The position numbers were made by a program, and so were the translations under genes. Source: Candidatus Coatesiibacteriota bacterium (GTDB lineage: Bacteria > B130-G9). Taken from it: a DNA stretch of 9,675 nucleotides. Positions 1 to 7,109 of this stretch are shown piece after piece. The notes beneath the pieces were generated by a model. The model ran no database searches, had not been told where the DNA came from, and saw nothing but the letters and a program-made list of their open reading frames with translations. Where the stretch lies: the NCBI GenBank assembly GCA_016929465.1, contig JAFGIT010000082.1, positions 1 to 9,675 on the forward strand. The letters are read 5' to 3'. The stretch's first letter is position 1, and each line of letters opens with the position of its first letter.

Positions 1-70
1 CACAGCCTCTTCCAGCCCGCCAGGCTTTATTTTGGTACGTTGCGAGTCTGTGATTGCTCGTCATTTGAGC

Positions 71-97
71 CACGAATAAGCACGAATTAACACGAAT
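71..97 (+). repeat. Three CACGAAT units at 10-base spacing
   Basis: The heptamer CACGAAT begins at 71, 81 and 91, so the units are exactly 10 bases apart, about one helical turn, with variable AAG and TAA spacers. The last unit runs directly into the purine-rich ribosome binding site (98-105) of the gene starting at 113. The repeat therefore lies in the leader and is probably transcribed. From memory, similar CACGAAT triplets recur in many environmental bacterial genomes, but I could not check this. Function is unknown: it could be a dispersed element or a phased protein-binding site. Nothing else recognisable stands out in the first 112 bases. Confidence 0.8.
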
Positions 98-112
98 GGG
101 AGGGACATTAGG

Positions 113-2530
113 ATGAACAGAAAGACGATGACGATCACTATCCTGCTAGGGGTGATGGCGCTTTGCTCGCTCGCCTCAGCCGCCGACCACTATGTCGATG
201 TCAACAACGGCAGTGACGCGAACTCTGGGCTTTCTCCGGACGAAGCCTGGAAGACAATTACGCATGCGACCTTGGCCGCGCAGGAGGAAGGCTATTGGTA
301 TCACTCCAGCACCATTTTGACAGAGCCATTCGTGATTCATGTCGCGCCGGGTGTCTATACCCGGGAGACGGGCGAGAACGCCTACGATGCGGGCATATAT
401 TTGGAACAAGTCCGCATCATTGGCGCAGGACCCGATATGACTGTTATCGATATGCAGGGCATGCAGTCACCGATAATGATGACGGCGGACTGCCTTCTTA
501 GTGGTGTGACGATCACCCAAGCCCATTCTGCAGTTGACCTGAGATGGTCTGCCTGGAGGATCAAGATCCAGAATTGCGTCTTACGGGGAAATGACGTAGG
601 TGTTTATCTTTACTTGACGGAGGATATAGAAGTTACCGACTGCATTATTGAGGATAATGAATTTGCCGCGATATTTGGTTCTGACACTTCAAATTCGGTT
701 AGCATCGAAAGATGCGAGATAAGAGGCAATTTTTACGGCTGCAGCATATGTGGAGGTCCCAGAGATAATCCATCGGTGGCGGTGGATTGCGTTTTTGCTG
801 ATAACCAAGAACACGACCTTCTCGTGGCCCTTCATGACGGAGAGTACGCCTCAATTGAGAATTGTCTTTTTGAGGCTACATCGGTGCCGAATTATGGCTA
901 TAGCCGTCTGTTTATCATTTGCGAGCCGGGGAGATTCCCAGTTCCTCGCGCGACTGTCCAAGGCTGCACTTTTCTGGCCAAGTCCGCGGAGGATACTTTA
1001 AACTGTCTCAGGATAACGTTAGACACCATCGGCGAGCGAACACCCGATATCGCAGAAGCTAGGGCGTCAATCGTCTCCGACTGCATCTTCTCGGGCAACG
1101 TTGAGATTGTGGAGGATCGGCGTGGCATGCTCGAGATCAACAACTCCTGCATTGAAGGCGGCTGGGATGGCGCTGGTGAGGGGAATTTCGATGCTGACCC
1201 GATGTTCGTTTCGGGGCCACTCGGAGACTACTATCTGAGCCAGAGGGCGGCTGGGCAGGAGGCGGATAGCCCTTGCGTCGATGCCGGTTCCGCAGATGTC
1301 GTGGAAGCCGGGATGGATGGCGCGACGACGCGGACGGATGGCTCGCCGGACGTGGGCATTGTCGATATAGGATACCATTATCCTATCCCGCCGGATGAGG
1401 CTGTGTCATGCTCGATGAGCGCGGATGAGTTTGAACCGGAAGATCAACTGCAGGCGTTTATGAGCGTCGAGAATCACGGTGACGACGTCGCTGTCGATAT
1501 CTTTGCTGTGATCGTGATGCTCGATGGCTCGATTATATCATTCACTCAGAGCGGTTTCGCAGACGGTACCTGGCCGTGGTTCTCCGATTTGGTTCTTCCA
1601 TCAGGCTTCGCAGCATGGCGGGAGATGGTCTTCGACCTGGTAGTTCCGGAGGGGATTCAACCCGGCAATTATCTGTATGTTGCTGCGATCACGAGCCCTG
1701 GCATGGGCGATTCGGGCATTCTGGCGATGGATGAGTGCCCGTTTCAAATCAATGCCGCAATGCGGCTCACGATGATCCCGATTCCTGCGGGGTCGTTTTT
1801 GATGGGTTCGCCTGAGAAAGAAGAGGATCGAGATCCGGATGAGGGGCCGCAACGGACAGTGAACATCTCGGCATTTCAGATGTCGGAGACGGAAGTGACC
1901 GAGAAGCAGTTTGAGGATGTCATGGGCTGGAATGCTAGCTATCTCAAACAAGGGAATGACTATCCTGTCGAGTGTGTTACCTGGTATGATTGCGTGAGCT
2001 TCTGCAACGAGCTGTCGCAGGCGGACGGCTATTCCAAGTGCTACGCAATCACGAATATCAGCTATGTTGGAAACCACATCACTTCTGCGGACGTGACATG
2101 CGACTTCGAGGCGAACGGCTATCGACTGCCTACGGAGGCCGAATGGGAGTACGCTTGCCGGGCAAGGACCACGACTCGGTTCTATACTGGGGATCCCGAT
2201 TCGGACCTTGATCGCGCGGGTTGGTATGCTGACAACTCAAGTTCTCAGAAACGCAGGGTTGGCCAGAAGGAGGCGAATGTCTGGGGCCTTTACGACATGC
2301 ACGGCAACGTCTGGGAGTGGTGTTGGGATTGGCATTCATCAGGATATTATGGCGCGCAGCCGGATCCGGATTGCGATCCAACGGGTCCAAGCAGCGGCTT
2401 CGGCCGAGTCTCGCGCGGCGGGAGTTTTCTTGATTACTCTCGGCATTGTCGGTCAGCCAATCGCTACGGTCTTGGGCCGACCAACTGCCTCTTCAACCAA
2501 GGCTTCCGCGTGGTGAGGTCGGTGAGATAG
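113..2530 (+). CDS. Secreted right-handed beta-helix protein with C-terminal FGE-sulfatase domain
   Basis: The 805-aa product starts at ATG 113, with GGGAGGG at 98-104 as a good ribosome binding site. Residues 1-23 form a Sec signal peptide (Arg-Lys start, hydrophobic core, cleavage near Ala-Ser-Ala), so the protein is exported. The mature start (YVDVNNGSDANSG, then AWKTI) is the usual opening of DUF1565/pectate-lyase-like beta-helix proteins. Turn-like repeats such as IENC, VQGC and VSDC run to about residue 420 and end in a VDIGYHYP motif. Residues about 425-545 look like a beta-sandwich linker. Residues 550-805 are an FGE-sulfatase domain, with MIPIPAGSFLMGS at its start, YRLPTEAEWEYACRAR at 670-685, GLYDMHGNVWEW at 725-736 and RVSRGGSF at 765-772. 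In true formylglycine-generating enzyme two cysteines bind copper near here; this protein has Asp774 and Cys779 at the matching places. Sulfatase-activating oxidase activity is therefore unlikely, and a binding or structural role is more probable. The substrate is unknown. Confidence 0.9.
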   Translation: MNRKTMTITILLGVMALCSLASAADHYVDVNNGSDANSGLSPDEAWKTITHATLAAQEEGYWYHSSTILTEPFVIHVAPGVYTRETGENAYDAGIYLEQVRIIGAGPDMTVIDMQGMQSPIMMTADCLLSGVTITQAHSAVDLRWSAWRIKIQNCVLRGNDVGVYLYLTEDIEVTDCIIEDNEFAAIFGSDTSNSVSIERCEIRGNFYGCSICGGPRDNPSVAVDCVFADNQEHDLLVALHDGEYASIENCLFEATSVPNYGYSRLFIICEPGRFPVPRATVQGCTFLAKSAEDTLNCLRITLDTIGERTPDIAEARASIVSDCIFSGNVEIVEDRRGMLEINNSCIEGGWDGAGEGNFDADPMFVSGPLGDYYLSQRAAGQEADSPCVDAGSADVVEAGMDGATTRTDGSPDVGIVDIGYHYPIPPDEAVSCSMSADEFEPEDQLQAFMSVENHGDDVAVDIFAVIVMLDGSIISFTQSGFADGTWPWFSDLVLPSGFAAWREMVFDLVVPEGIQPGNYLYVAAITSPGMGDSGILAMDECPFQINAAMRLTMIPIPAGSFLMGSPEKEEDRDPDEGPQRTVNISAFQMSETEVTEKQFEDVMGWNASYLKQGNDYPVECVTWYDCVSFCNELSQADGYSKCYAITNISYVGNHITSADVTCDFEANGYRLPTEAEWEYACRARTTTRFYTGDPDSDLDRAGWYADNSSSQKRRVGQKEANVWGLYDMHGNVWEWCWDWHSSGYYGAQPDPDCDPTGPSSGFGRVSRGGSFLDYSRHCRSANRYGLGPTNCLFNQGFRVVRSVR

Positions 2531-2536
2531 TTCGGA

Positions 2537-2564
2537 GGATGAAGGCGGAAGGCTGAAGGACGAA
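2537..2564 (+). repeat. Four heptamers GGNNGAA in tandem
   Basis: The units GGATGAA, GGCGGAA, GGCTGAA and GGACGAA follow each other without gaps, seven bases after the stop of the beta-helix gene. Positions 3 and 4 of each unit vary while GG and GAA are fixed. There is no open reading frame to explain it. From memory, GGATGAAGGCGGAAGG-type tracts are scattered through the spacers of some environmental bacterial genomes. Whether this is a mobile or structural repeat is unknown. Confidence 0.65.
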
Positions 2565-2667
2565 GTGATGAGAGAAGCATTTGTCCGCAGACGCCGTCGG
2601 CCACAGCCTCCTTCTTCGCAGAGGGCTTCACAGGACAAGCATGGCGCCGGCGATTACAGAGATTAAG

Positions 2668-2673
2668 AGGAGG
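2668..2673 (+). promoter_or_regulatory. AGGAGG ribosome binding site fixing the GTG start at 2681
   Basis: A perfect AGGAGG lies seven bases before GTG at 2681. It supports this non-ATG start for the membrane/pseudopilin-like gene and shows that the start of the broken gene is intact. Confidence 0.75.
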
Positions 2674-2680
2674 AAGCACT

Positions 2681-3103
2681 GTGAGTGAGGAGAAATTTTG
2701 GCGGAAAGACCTGGACTTTCGGTGGATGTCGGTCTTCTGGCTGTTGCCCTGGGCATACCTATGTCGGGCTCTGATGCCGGTGATAAAGGATAAACTCCCG
2801 TTATTCTCTATATGCCAGTCAGCGGCCGAACAGCAGCATATCGAGCTCATCAGAACGCTCCTTCCGGCCATACCATACGGCCTGTTTCTGTTGCTGGTGG
2901 GAATATACGTATTTCTCATCGCAATAGGCTGTAAAAAGGCCTGCTGGGCGCTGGGGATTCTCGCTTTGTGCATCTGTTTGCTGCATTTCTTCAGGCCTAG
3001 ATATATAGATGAGAGCCCTGAATGCCGTGCATTAGGCGATTGCCGGGACATATCGACCGCGATCCTCCTCTTTCACAAGGACACCGGCGAGTGGCCCTAT
3101 TAA
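2681..3103 (+). CDS. Upstream fragment: three-helix membrane protein ending at the premature stop
   Basis: This 140-aa stretch is what would be made if translation stops at TAA 3101. It has a short charged start (SEEKFWRKDLDFR) and three hydrophobic segments, at about residues 15-36, 63-87 and 89-107, so it should sit in the inner membrane. Residues 110-140 leave the membrane and begin a pseudopilin-like helix (SPECRALGDCRDISTAILLF). There is no prepilin peptidase site (Gly followed by Phe and a Glu at +5) near the start, so processing and pilus assembly in the normal way is not expected. Alone the fragment would lack nearly all of the soluble domain and is probably not functional. The AGGAGG site and GTG start make its translation likely. 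Confidence 0.6.
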   Translation: MSEEKFWRKDLDFRWMSVFWLLPWAYLCRALMPVIKDKLPLFSICQSAAEQQHIELIRTLLPAIPYGLFLLLVGIYVFLIAIGCKKACWALGILALCICLLHFFRPRYIDESPECRALGDCRDISTAILLFHKDTGEWPY

Positions 3104-3517
3104 TGCTCGCCCTTCGATGATCCGCATAGAGAGCCATGCGTTGATTATCTCTATGGCAATATGGGCGAGATGCCGGACCTATATGAACCTGCGTGGGAGA
3201 CATGGGGCACTGTCGGTGACGATATGTACTTCCACCTCGTGGAGAACGGCAGAGAGAAGCCGATATATCGGCCGAGGGGGCCGACCGCCGCCGCAACAGG
3301 ACCGGTCAAATGTCCAGGTTGGAAGGGGCCATATTTGCCATACAATATGGTTGACCCATGGGGGAATCAGTACCTCGTCTCCGTCGGCGCGTTGGATGGA
3401 GGGCGGTCAAAGCGCGGCTATGTGTGGTGTATTAGCGCAGGGCCAGATAAGTGCCTCGAGACACCAACGACTGCGCTGGAGACCCAAGGCGATGACTTAG
3501 GCTATAGGATGAAGTGA
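3104..3517 (+). CDS. Downstream fragment: GspG-like pseudopilin head domain without its own start signal
   Basis: These 137 residues continue in the frame of the upstream fragment. The first ATG is at 3161, but no ribosome binding site precedes it, and no other start lies between the TAA and that ATG. Independent translation is therefore poorly supported. The sequence carries the hallmarks of type II secretion GspG-like heads: GPYLPY, then VDPWGNQYLVSVG, then GYVWCISAGPDK, followed by a Thr-rich stretch and QGDDLGY that resemble the calcium-site loop region of GspG. An insert of about 70 residues rich in Trp, Pro and acidic residues (Asp-Pro-His to Arg-Pro-Arg-Gly) lies between the helix and the beta part. 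Best seen as the lost C-terminus of the gene starting at 2681. Confidence 0.5.
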   Translation, partial: CSPFDDPHREPCVDYLYGNMGEMPDLYEPAWETWGTVGDDMYFHLVENGREKPIYRPRGPTAAATGPVKCPGWKGPYLPYNMVDPWGNQYLVSVGALDGGRSKRGYVWCISAGPDKCLETPTTALETQGDDLGYRMK

Positions 3518-3526
3518 GGACTCTTT

Positions 3527-3559
3527 GTCCACAGATTTCGCAGATTTCCGCAGATGAGA
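3527..3559 (+). repeat. Left arm of CAGAT inverted repeat
   Basis: This 33-base segment contains CAGAT at 3532, 3541 and 3551, spaced 9 and 10 bases. Its reverse complement recurs at 3674-3706 with 29 of 33 positions matching. It begins ten bases after the stop of the pseudopilin-like gene. A possible degenerate relative lies at 2580-2591 (TTTGTCCGCAGA, compare TTTGTCCACAGA at 3524-3535). No function can be assigned from the sequence. Confidence 0.75.
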
Positions 3560-3673
3560 GGGGGAGAATATGGGGGGATCTCCGGCAAGTTAGAGGCAGA
3601 ACAGATCTATCGGCTTAGCCATCGAGTTGAGGGGATTTGACGTGATCAGCGGACTTCCCAATCTTCGATTTTC

Positions 3674-3706
3674 TTTCATCTGCGTAAATCTGCGTAATCT
3701 GCGGAC
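3674..3706 (-). repeat. Right arm of CAGAT inverted repeat
   Basis: Read on the minus strand this is GTCCGCAGATTACGCAGATT and onward, the same triplet pattern as the left arm. On the plus strand ATCTG begins at 3678, 3688 and 3697. The 114 bases between the arms hold no convincing gene. A second copy of CTGCGGAC, the outer edge of this arm, lies at 3723-3730. The arms flank the middle of a convergent spacer and could fold back in RNA from either side, but neither has a U-tract, so a standard intrinsic terminator is not shown. Confidence 0.75.
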
Positions 3707-3738
3707 CGGCCCTCTCTACTTCCTGCGGACTAGCTCCC

Positions 3739-5679
3739 TCAATCACACATCAGCGACTCTGACTGCTTCAGGTAATCGATCGCGAAATTGGCCGCAAAGG
3801 TCATCGCTTCGATTTCGAGCCTGATCGCATCGCCGCCAAGGTCATCCCGGTGACGGAGCTTGAACCAGTCCACGATGGGTGCGATCGTCTCGCAGACCTT
3901 GCCCTCCTCTCTCAGGCCTCTGAGCCTTGCGATATCCTCCTCGGACGCGCCGTTTGTTGACATCGCATTCAGGTCCGAGAGCACTTTCTCGAGTTCCGCC
4001 CTGATCGCTGCAAGCTTCTTCGCGGCTGCCTTCAGCGACTGCTTTCCGGTCTTTGCGAGCTTCGAGGCGACGGTTTTCTCGATATCGATGGTCTCCCTGC
4101 AGTATCTCATGATGGCCTCATCGAGTGGCATCACATCGACGCCCTCAGTCAGAATGCCAGCCTCGGAGGCGTTGATGCACTTCGCCTTTGTGCGCTTGAT
4201 CTCGAGATTGAACCAGGTCAGCCAGCCCTGCATCCCATCGGACATCTCGGTCGGCCTGCCGTGCATATCGAGAAGCGGCTCCTTGCCCGCGATGCCCCTG
4301 GTCCTGACCATCTGCTCGCCGGCCTTCTTTGCCTCTGTGAGCGTATCCATTGTCAAGTATGTGGACAAATGGAGCAGCATGTCATCCGACACCATCGTCC
4401 CCTCTGCGTATGCCCTGCCGTATGAATACGAGAAATCCTGGCCGACGAAAATGATCGGATCGCAGCCCATCTCTCTCGCGAGGTCGAAGCCAAGGACCGC
4501 AACCGTGGAGCCAGTCCCGAGCGTTCCCAGCTGCTCGAAATACTCCTGAATCGTCCCCCAGAGCTGATTATTCATGTCGTTGCCAAGGAATATGCGGTCG
4601 CCGAACGGCGCCATTACCTCGGGCGGAAGACGAGTCACACCGACCAGGCACACTTCTGACAGGTCGAGGCCCGAGAAGTGGCGATACGTGATCGGCTGAG
4701 CGTCTATCGCCTGCACGAAATTCGGCTTGATGCCGTGGGCGAGCAGGGGACGCAGACACGTGTCTGCGGCGAGAATGACCGCCTTGCCAGCAGCCCTCCT
4801 CAAGAGGTCGATATTCTTATCGAGCGAAGGGCCTGCCGAGACGAGTATCGCCGGCTTGCCCTCGAATTGCTTGAATAGGCTCTTCACACCCGGGCTGCGC
4901 ACCACCTTTGGCAGGTTGAGTAGGTTATGCTTCAGCCACAGCCTCGAAAAGAAACGCACAGTGTTGACGTTTATCTGGACGATCTTGAGAACCTTATGGA
5001 GGTTGTCCATAACGTCTTTGTAGCTGGGGAATAGCGTCGCCGAGGGGGGGTGAATCACGACCTTTATGTTGTGGTACTTGAAGCTCTTGAAGTCCTCCTG
5101 CAGCGCCGGCATGATCTCGTGCAGGTCCGTCCCCACGAATACCTTCACATCCGGACGCGAGATGACCGCGCTCAGGTCGAATATGTGCATCGCTGCGCGA
5201 AAGATATCGGCGCTATGCTCGATTATGAACACCTTGCACTGGGGAGGGACGCGCCTCATCGCTTCGAGGACGTGATAGCCGAGGCCGAAGCCGACGATGA
5301 TCAGGTATTCCGCCTCCTGGAGCTTGACCGTCTCGACGTGTGCAATCGCCTCTGCAAGTGGGTTCTTGTCGGAGTGCATCAGTAGCGATTTGCCGTCCGG
5401 GGCCTTCACTGCGAGAGTAGGGTGCCCGCTTTCCGCACGCATTATGTTGAGCTCCAGGGTCTGTGGAGTCTCGGTAAGCCGATCATAGAGCCACTTGCGG
5501 CTGCGCTTCACCCGCTCCAGGTTCGCCGCATAAGTCGACTCGATGGTCTGACCTTCAGGCTTTGCAGGCTGCTTGGGGGCCTTCGATTGAGATGCAATAA
5601 TCCGCTTCGCTTTTTCCTTCTGGCTCTCAGTCCGCTGAGTCTTCTTTCCTGATTTGGAGTCCTTACCTTTATGACTCAT
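3739..5679 (-). CDS. DUF115 / MptE-like protein, motility-accessory-factor (Maf) type
   Basis: The 646-aa product starts at ATG 5679; an upstream in-frame TTG at 5694 would add five residues but overlaps the ribosome binding site. Residues 1-43 are Lys/Ser/Gln-rich and probably disordered. Residues about 50-260 form an N-terminal Rossmann-like domain with IIVGFGLGYH at 127-136, a nucleotide-type glycine loop. The DUF115 core follows, with ILVSAGPSLDKN at 278-289, ILAADTCLRPLL at 302-313, FVQAIDAQ at 321-328 and VGQDFSYS at 412-419. Residues about 525-646 are helical and charged. The family includes archaeal 6-hydroxymethylpterin diphosphokinase MptE and the Maf proteins, which transfer nonulosonic acids to flagellin in several Gram-negative bacteria. 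Size and architecture fit Maf far better than the short MptE, so a cytoplasmic sugar transferase for flagellin or another surface protein is inferred. It is the last gene of the operon and overlaps the regulator gene by 11 bases. Confidence 0.85.
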   Translation of the reverse strand: MSHKGKDSKSGKKTQRTESQKEKAKRIIASQSKAPKQPAKPEGQTIESTYAANLERVKRSRKWLYDRLTETPQTLELNIMRAESGHPTLAVKAPDGKSLLMHSDKNPLAEAIAHVETVKLQEAEYLIIVGFGLGYHVLEAMRRVPPQCKVFIIEHSADIFRAAMHIFDLSAVISRPDVKVFVGTDLHEIMPALQEDFKSFKYHNIKVVIHPPSATLFPSYKDVMDNLHKVLKIVQINVNTVRFFSRLWLKHNLLNLPKVVRSPGVKSLFKQFEGKPAILVSAGPSLDKNIDLLRRAAGKAVILAADTCLRPLLAHGIKPNFVQAIDAQPITYRHFSGLDLSEVCLVGVTRLPPEVMAPFGDRIFLGNDMNNQLWGTIQEYFEQLGTLGTGSTVAVLGFDLAREMGCDPIIFVGQDFSYSYGRAYAEGTMVSDDMLLHLSTYLTMDTLTEAKKAGEQMVRTRGIAGKEPLLDMHGRPTEMSDGMQGWLTWFNLEIKRTKAKCINASEAGILTEGVDVMPLDEAIMRYCRETIDIEKTVASKLAKTGKQSLKAAAKKLAAIRAELEKVLSDLNAMSTNGASEEDIARLRGLREEGKVCETIAPIVDWFKLRHRDDLGGDAIRLEIEAMTFAANFAIDYLKQSESLMCD

Positions 5680-7084
5680 CGGCGTCACCTCCAAAGAAGC
5701 CCTCTTCTCGATATTGGTTAAGCTTGTTTCGAAGTGTTCTCACGGTTATCCCGAGTTGCTCCGCCGCCTGCGTTCGATTGTCGTTCGTGCTTTTCAGCGT
5801 CGCGAGTATCATCTTGCGTTCCATCTCGGCGAGCGGCGTGCCAACCTCGAACTGGACCCATCCCTTCGTCTCGGAGACTTTCTCCGAGATTCCTTCGGGA
5901 GCAGACATCCGTTTCCTTCGCTCATCCCAGATCAGGTCGTATATCTCGATGCGGTCCCCGGTCGAGAGCGCAACTCCCCTCTGGATGGCGTTCTCCAGCT
6001 CTCGGACGTTGCCCGGCCATTCGTGGTTGAGCACGAACTTCGTGGCCTCCTCAGATAGGAACTTCGTGGGCTTCCCGATCTCCTGAGAGTGCTTCTGGCA
6101 GAAGTAGCTCGATAGCGAGATGATGTCCTCCTTGCGCTCACGCAGTGGCATCAGCTCCATCGGGACCACGTTGACCCTGTAAAAAAGGTCCTCTCGGAAG
6201 GTGCCCTCCTTGACGCGCTCAGCGAGATTGCTGTTAGTCGTGACGATTACCCTCGTGTCGATTGGAATCGGAAACCTCCCGCCGACCCTATCGACCTCTC
6301 GCTCTTGAAGTACTCGCAACAACTTCGCCTGAAGAACCATAGGCATCTCGCTGATCTCATCGAGCAGTATCGTCCCCCCGGACGCCATCTCGAACTTGCC
6401 CTGGCGCGATGCATTTGCACCGGTGAATGCCCCCTTCTCATAGCCGAAGAGCTCGCTCTCGAGCAAGTTGTCCGGCACCGCTGCGCAGTTCACCGCGACA
6501 AAAGGGCCCTTCGACCTGGAGCTCTCCTGGTGAACCAGTCTCGCGAGAAGCTCCTTGCCGGTACCCGACTCGCCGGTGATCAGGACCGTCAATTCGCTCA
6601 GGGCAACCCGCTTGGCAAGATATAGTATCTCCTTCATAGTGGCGCAGCTCGTCACGATCTCACGGACTTCACGCTGCTTAGAGGCGAAGACCTGGTGTGT
6701 CTCGGGCTTCCCGTCGGCAAATGGCTCGCCGAACGCCCTAGAAAGCACCGCCTCGAGGTCGCCCATCGAGAAGGGCTTGCGGAGAAAATCCATGGCGCCC
6801 ATCTTCATCGCCGAGACCGCGGCATCGATGGTGCCGAATGCGGTAATCAGGACCACGCTCTTCGCCAGGTTCTCCTTCCGCACGCATTCGAGCAGCTCCA
6901 ATCCGCTGAGGCCAGGCATCTTCATGTCGGTGATGACCATGTCGTAGATGTGCTTCTGGGCCTCCTCCAGAGCCTTCTGGCCGTCGGATACTATCGTCGT
7001 CTCATAGCCGGAGCTCTCGAGCGCAACGCGAAGCGCGCTCCTCATCTGCGGCTCATCATCGGCTATAAGTATTTTCGGTGCCAT
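5669..7084 (-). CDS. NtrC-type sigma-54-dependent response regulator
   Basis: The 471-aa product has the three-part layout of the NtrC family. The receiver domain (4-118) has the acidic pair Asp9-Asp10, phosphoacceptor Asp53, Thr81 and Lys103, all intact. The AAA+ domain has Walker A GESGTGKE at 171-178, the sigma-54 contact loop GAFTGA at 218-223 and Walker B ILLDE at 239-243. A Fis-type helix-turn-helix lies near 433-458 ([19 protein letters not shown]). It should be phosphorylated by the kinase encoded 25 bases upstream, assemble into a hexamer and open sigma-54 RNA polymerase promoters by ATP hydrolysis. Its closest functional analogues cannot be told from sequence alone; ZraR/AtoC, HydG and FleR/FlrC/FlgR all share this layout. 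The presence of GAFTGA means it is a true activator, unlike FleQ-like or TyrR-like variants. ATG 7084 is a natural start just before the first receiver strand, though its ribosome binding site is weak. Confidence 0.95.
   Translation of the reverse strand: MAPKILIADDEPQMRSALRVALESSGYETTIVSDGQKALEEAQKHIYDMVITDMKMPGLSGLELLECVRKENLAKSVVLITAFGTIDAAVSAMKMGAMDFLRKPFSMGDLEAVLSRAFGEPFADGKPETHQVFASKQREVREIVTSCATMKEILYLAKRVALSELTVLITGESGTGKELLARLVHQESSRSKGPFVAVNCAAVPDNLLESELFGYEKGAFTGANASRQGKFEMASGGTILLDEISEMPMVLQAKLLRVLQEREVDRVGGRFPIPIDTRVIVTTNSNLAERVKEGTFREDLFYRVNVVPMELMPLRERKEDIISLSSYFCQKHSQEIGKPTKFLSEEATKFVLNHEWPGNVRELENAIQRGVALSTGDRIEIYDLIWDERRKRMSAPEGISEKVSETKGWVQFEVGTPLAEMERKMILATLKSTNDNRTQAAEQLGITVRTLRNKLNQYREEGFFGGDADES
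5688..5692 (-). promoter_or_regulatory. GGAGG ribosome binding site choosing ATG 5679 for the DUF115 gene
   Basis: GGAGG on the minus strand lies eight bases before ATG 5679 and inside the end of the response regulator gene. It decides against the upstream TTG (5694) and GTG (5688) codons, which overlap it. The arrangement suggests the DUF115 gene is translated by ribosomes finishing the regulator gene. Confidence 0.7.
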
Positions 7085-7109
7085 CTCGATTCAGGAATGT
7101 ATAGGAATT

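Larger units (their letters stand above)
2681..3517 (+). pseudogene. Membrane protein with GspG-like head domain, interrupted by an in-frame TAA
   Basis: The frame opened by GTG 2681 meets TAA at 3101-3103, then continues open in the same frame for 138 codons to TGA at 3515-3517. The protein sense runs straight across the stop. Before it is DISTAILLFHKDTGEWPY, which matches the end of the long helix and the Y-x-x-x-x-G-x-Y-P turn of type II secretion pseudopilin GspG. After it come GPYLPY, VDPWGNQYLVSV and VWCISAGPDK, the typical GspG-type C-terminal half. The simplest reading is one 278-codon gene with a single nonsense change, either recent or a sequencing error. Readthrough is less likely: TAA is the least leaky stop in most bacteria and the neighbours use the standard code. 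The N-terminal half has three membrane helices and no prepilin signal, so this is not an ordinary pseudopilin. Confidence 0.75.

Noticed and set aside
4-33. Possible intrinsic terminator (AGCCT at 4-8, AGGCT at 22-26, then TTTATTTT)
   Set aside because: The stem is only five base pairs with a 13-base loop, and no gene end is visible upstream. Too weak to annotate.
31-60. Possible sigma-54 promoter before the beta-helix gene (TTGGTACGTTGC)
   Set aside because: The GG and GC elements are six bases apart instead of the ten needed, so it does not fit the -24/-12 pattern. No good -35/-10 pair was found either.
1601-2077. A 158-codon minus-strand frame inside the beta-helix/FGE gene
   Set aside because: Antisense shadow of a well-supported gene, with Arg/His-rich composition typical of such shadows.
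2641-2662. Possible sigma-54 promoter before the membrane gene (TGGCGC...TTACA)
   Set aside because: The spacing is one base off and the -12 GC is absent.
2464-3051. A 195-codon open frame on the minus strand across the spacer
   Set aside because: It overlaps the end of the FGE domain and the membrane gene on the opposite strand and translates the heptamer repeat. No ribosome binding site or domain supports it.
3527-3706. CRISPR-like array
   Set aside because: The repeats are short, phased at 9-10 bases without spacers, and the two clusters are inverted. This is not a CRISPR layout.
3860-4549. A 229-codon open frame on the plus strand
   Set aside because: It lies wholly antisense to the DUF115 gene, whose family motifs are clear, and its translation is Ser/Ala/Pro-rich without any recognisable domain. 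It is a codon-bias shadow.
5695-5708. Small hairpin (AGAAG, CCCT loop, CTTCT) just before the DUF115 ribosome binding site
   Set aside because: A five-pair stem inside the regulator coding sequence (Glu-Glu-Gly-Phe-Phe) is easily explained by codon content; no evidence of control.
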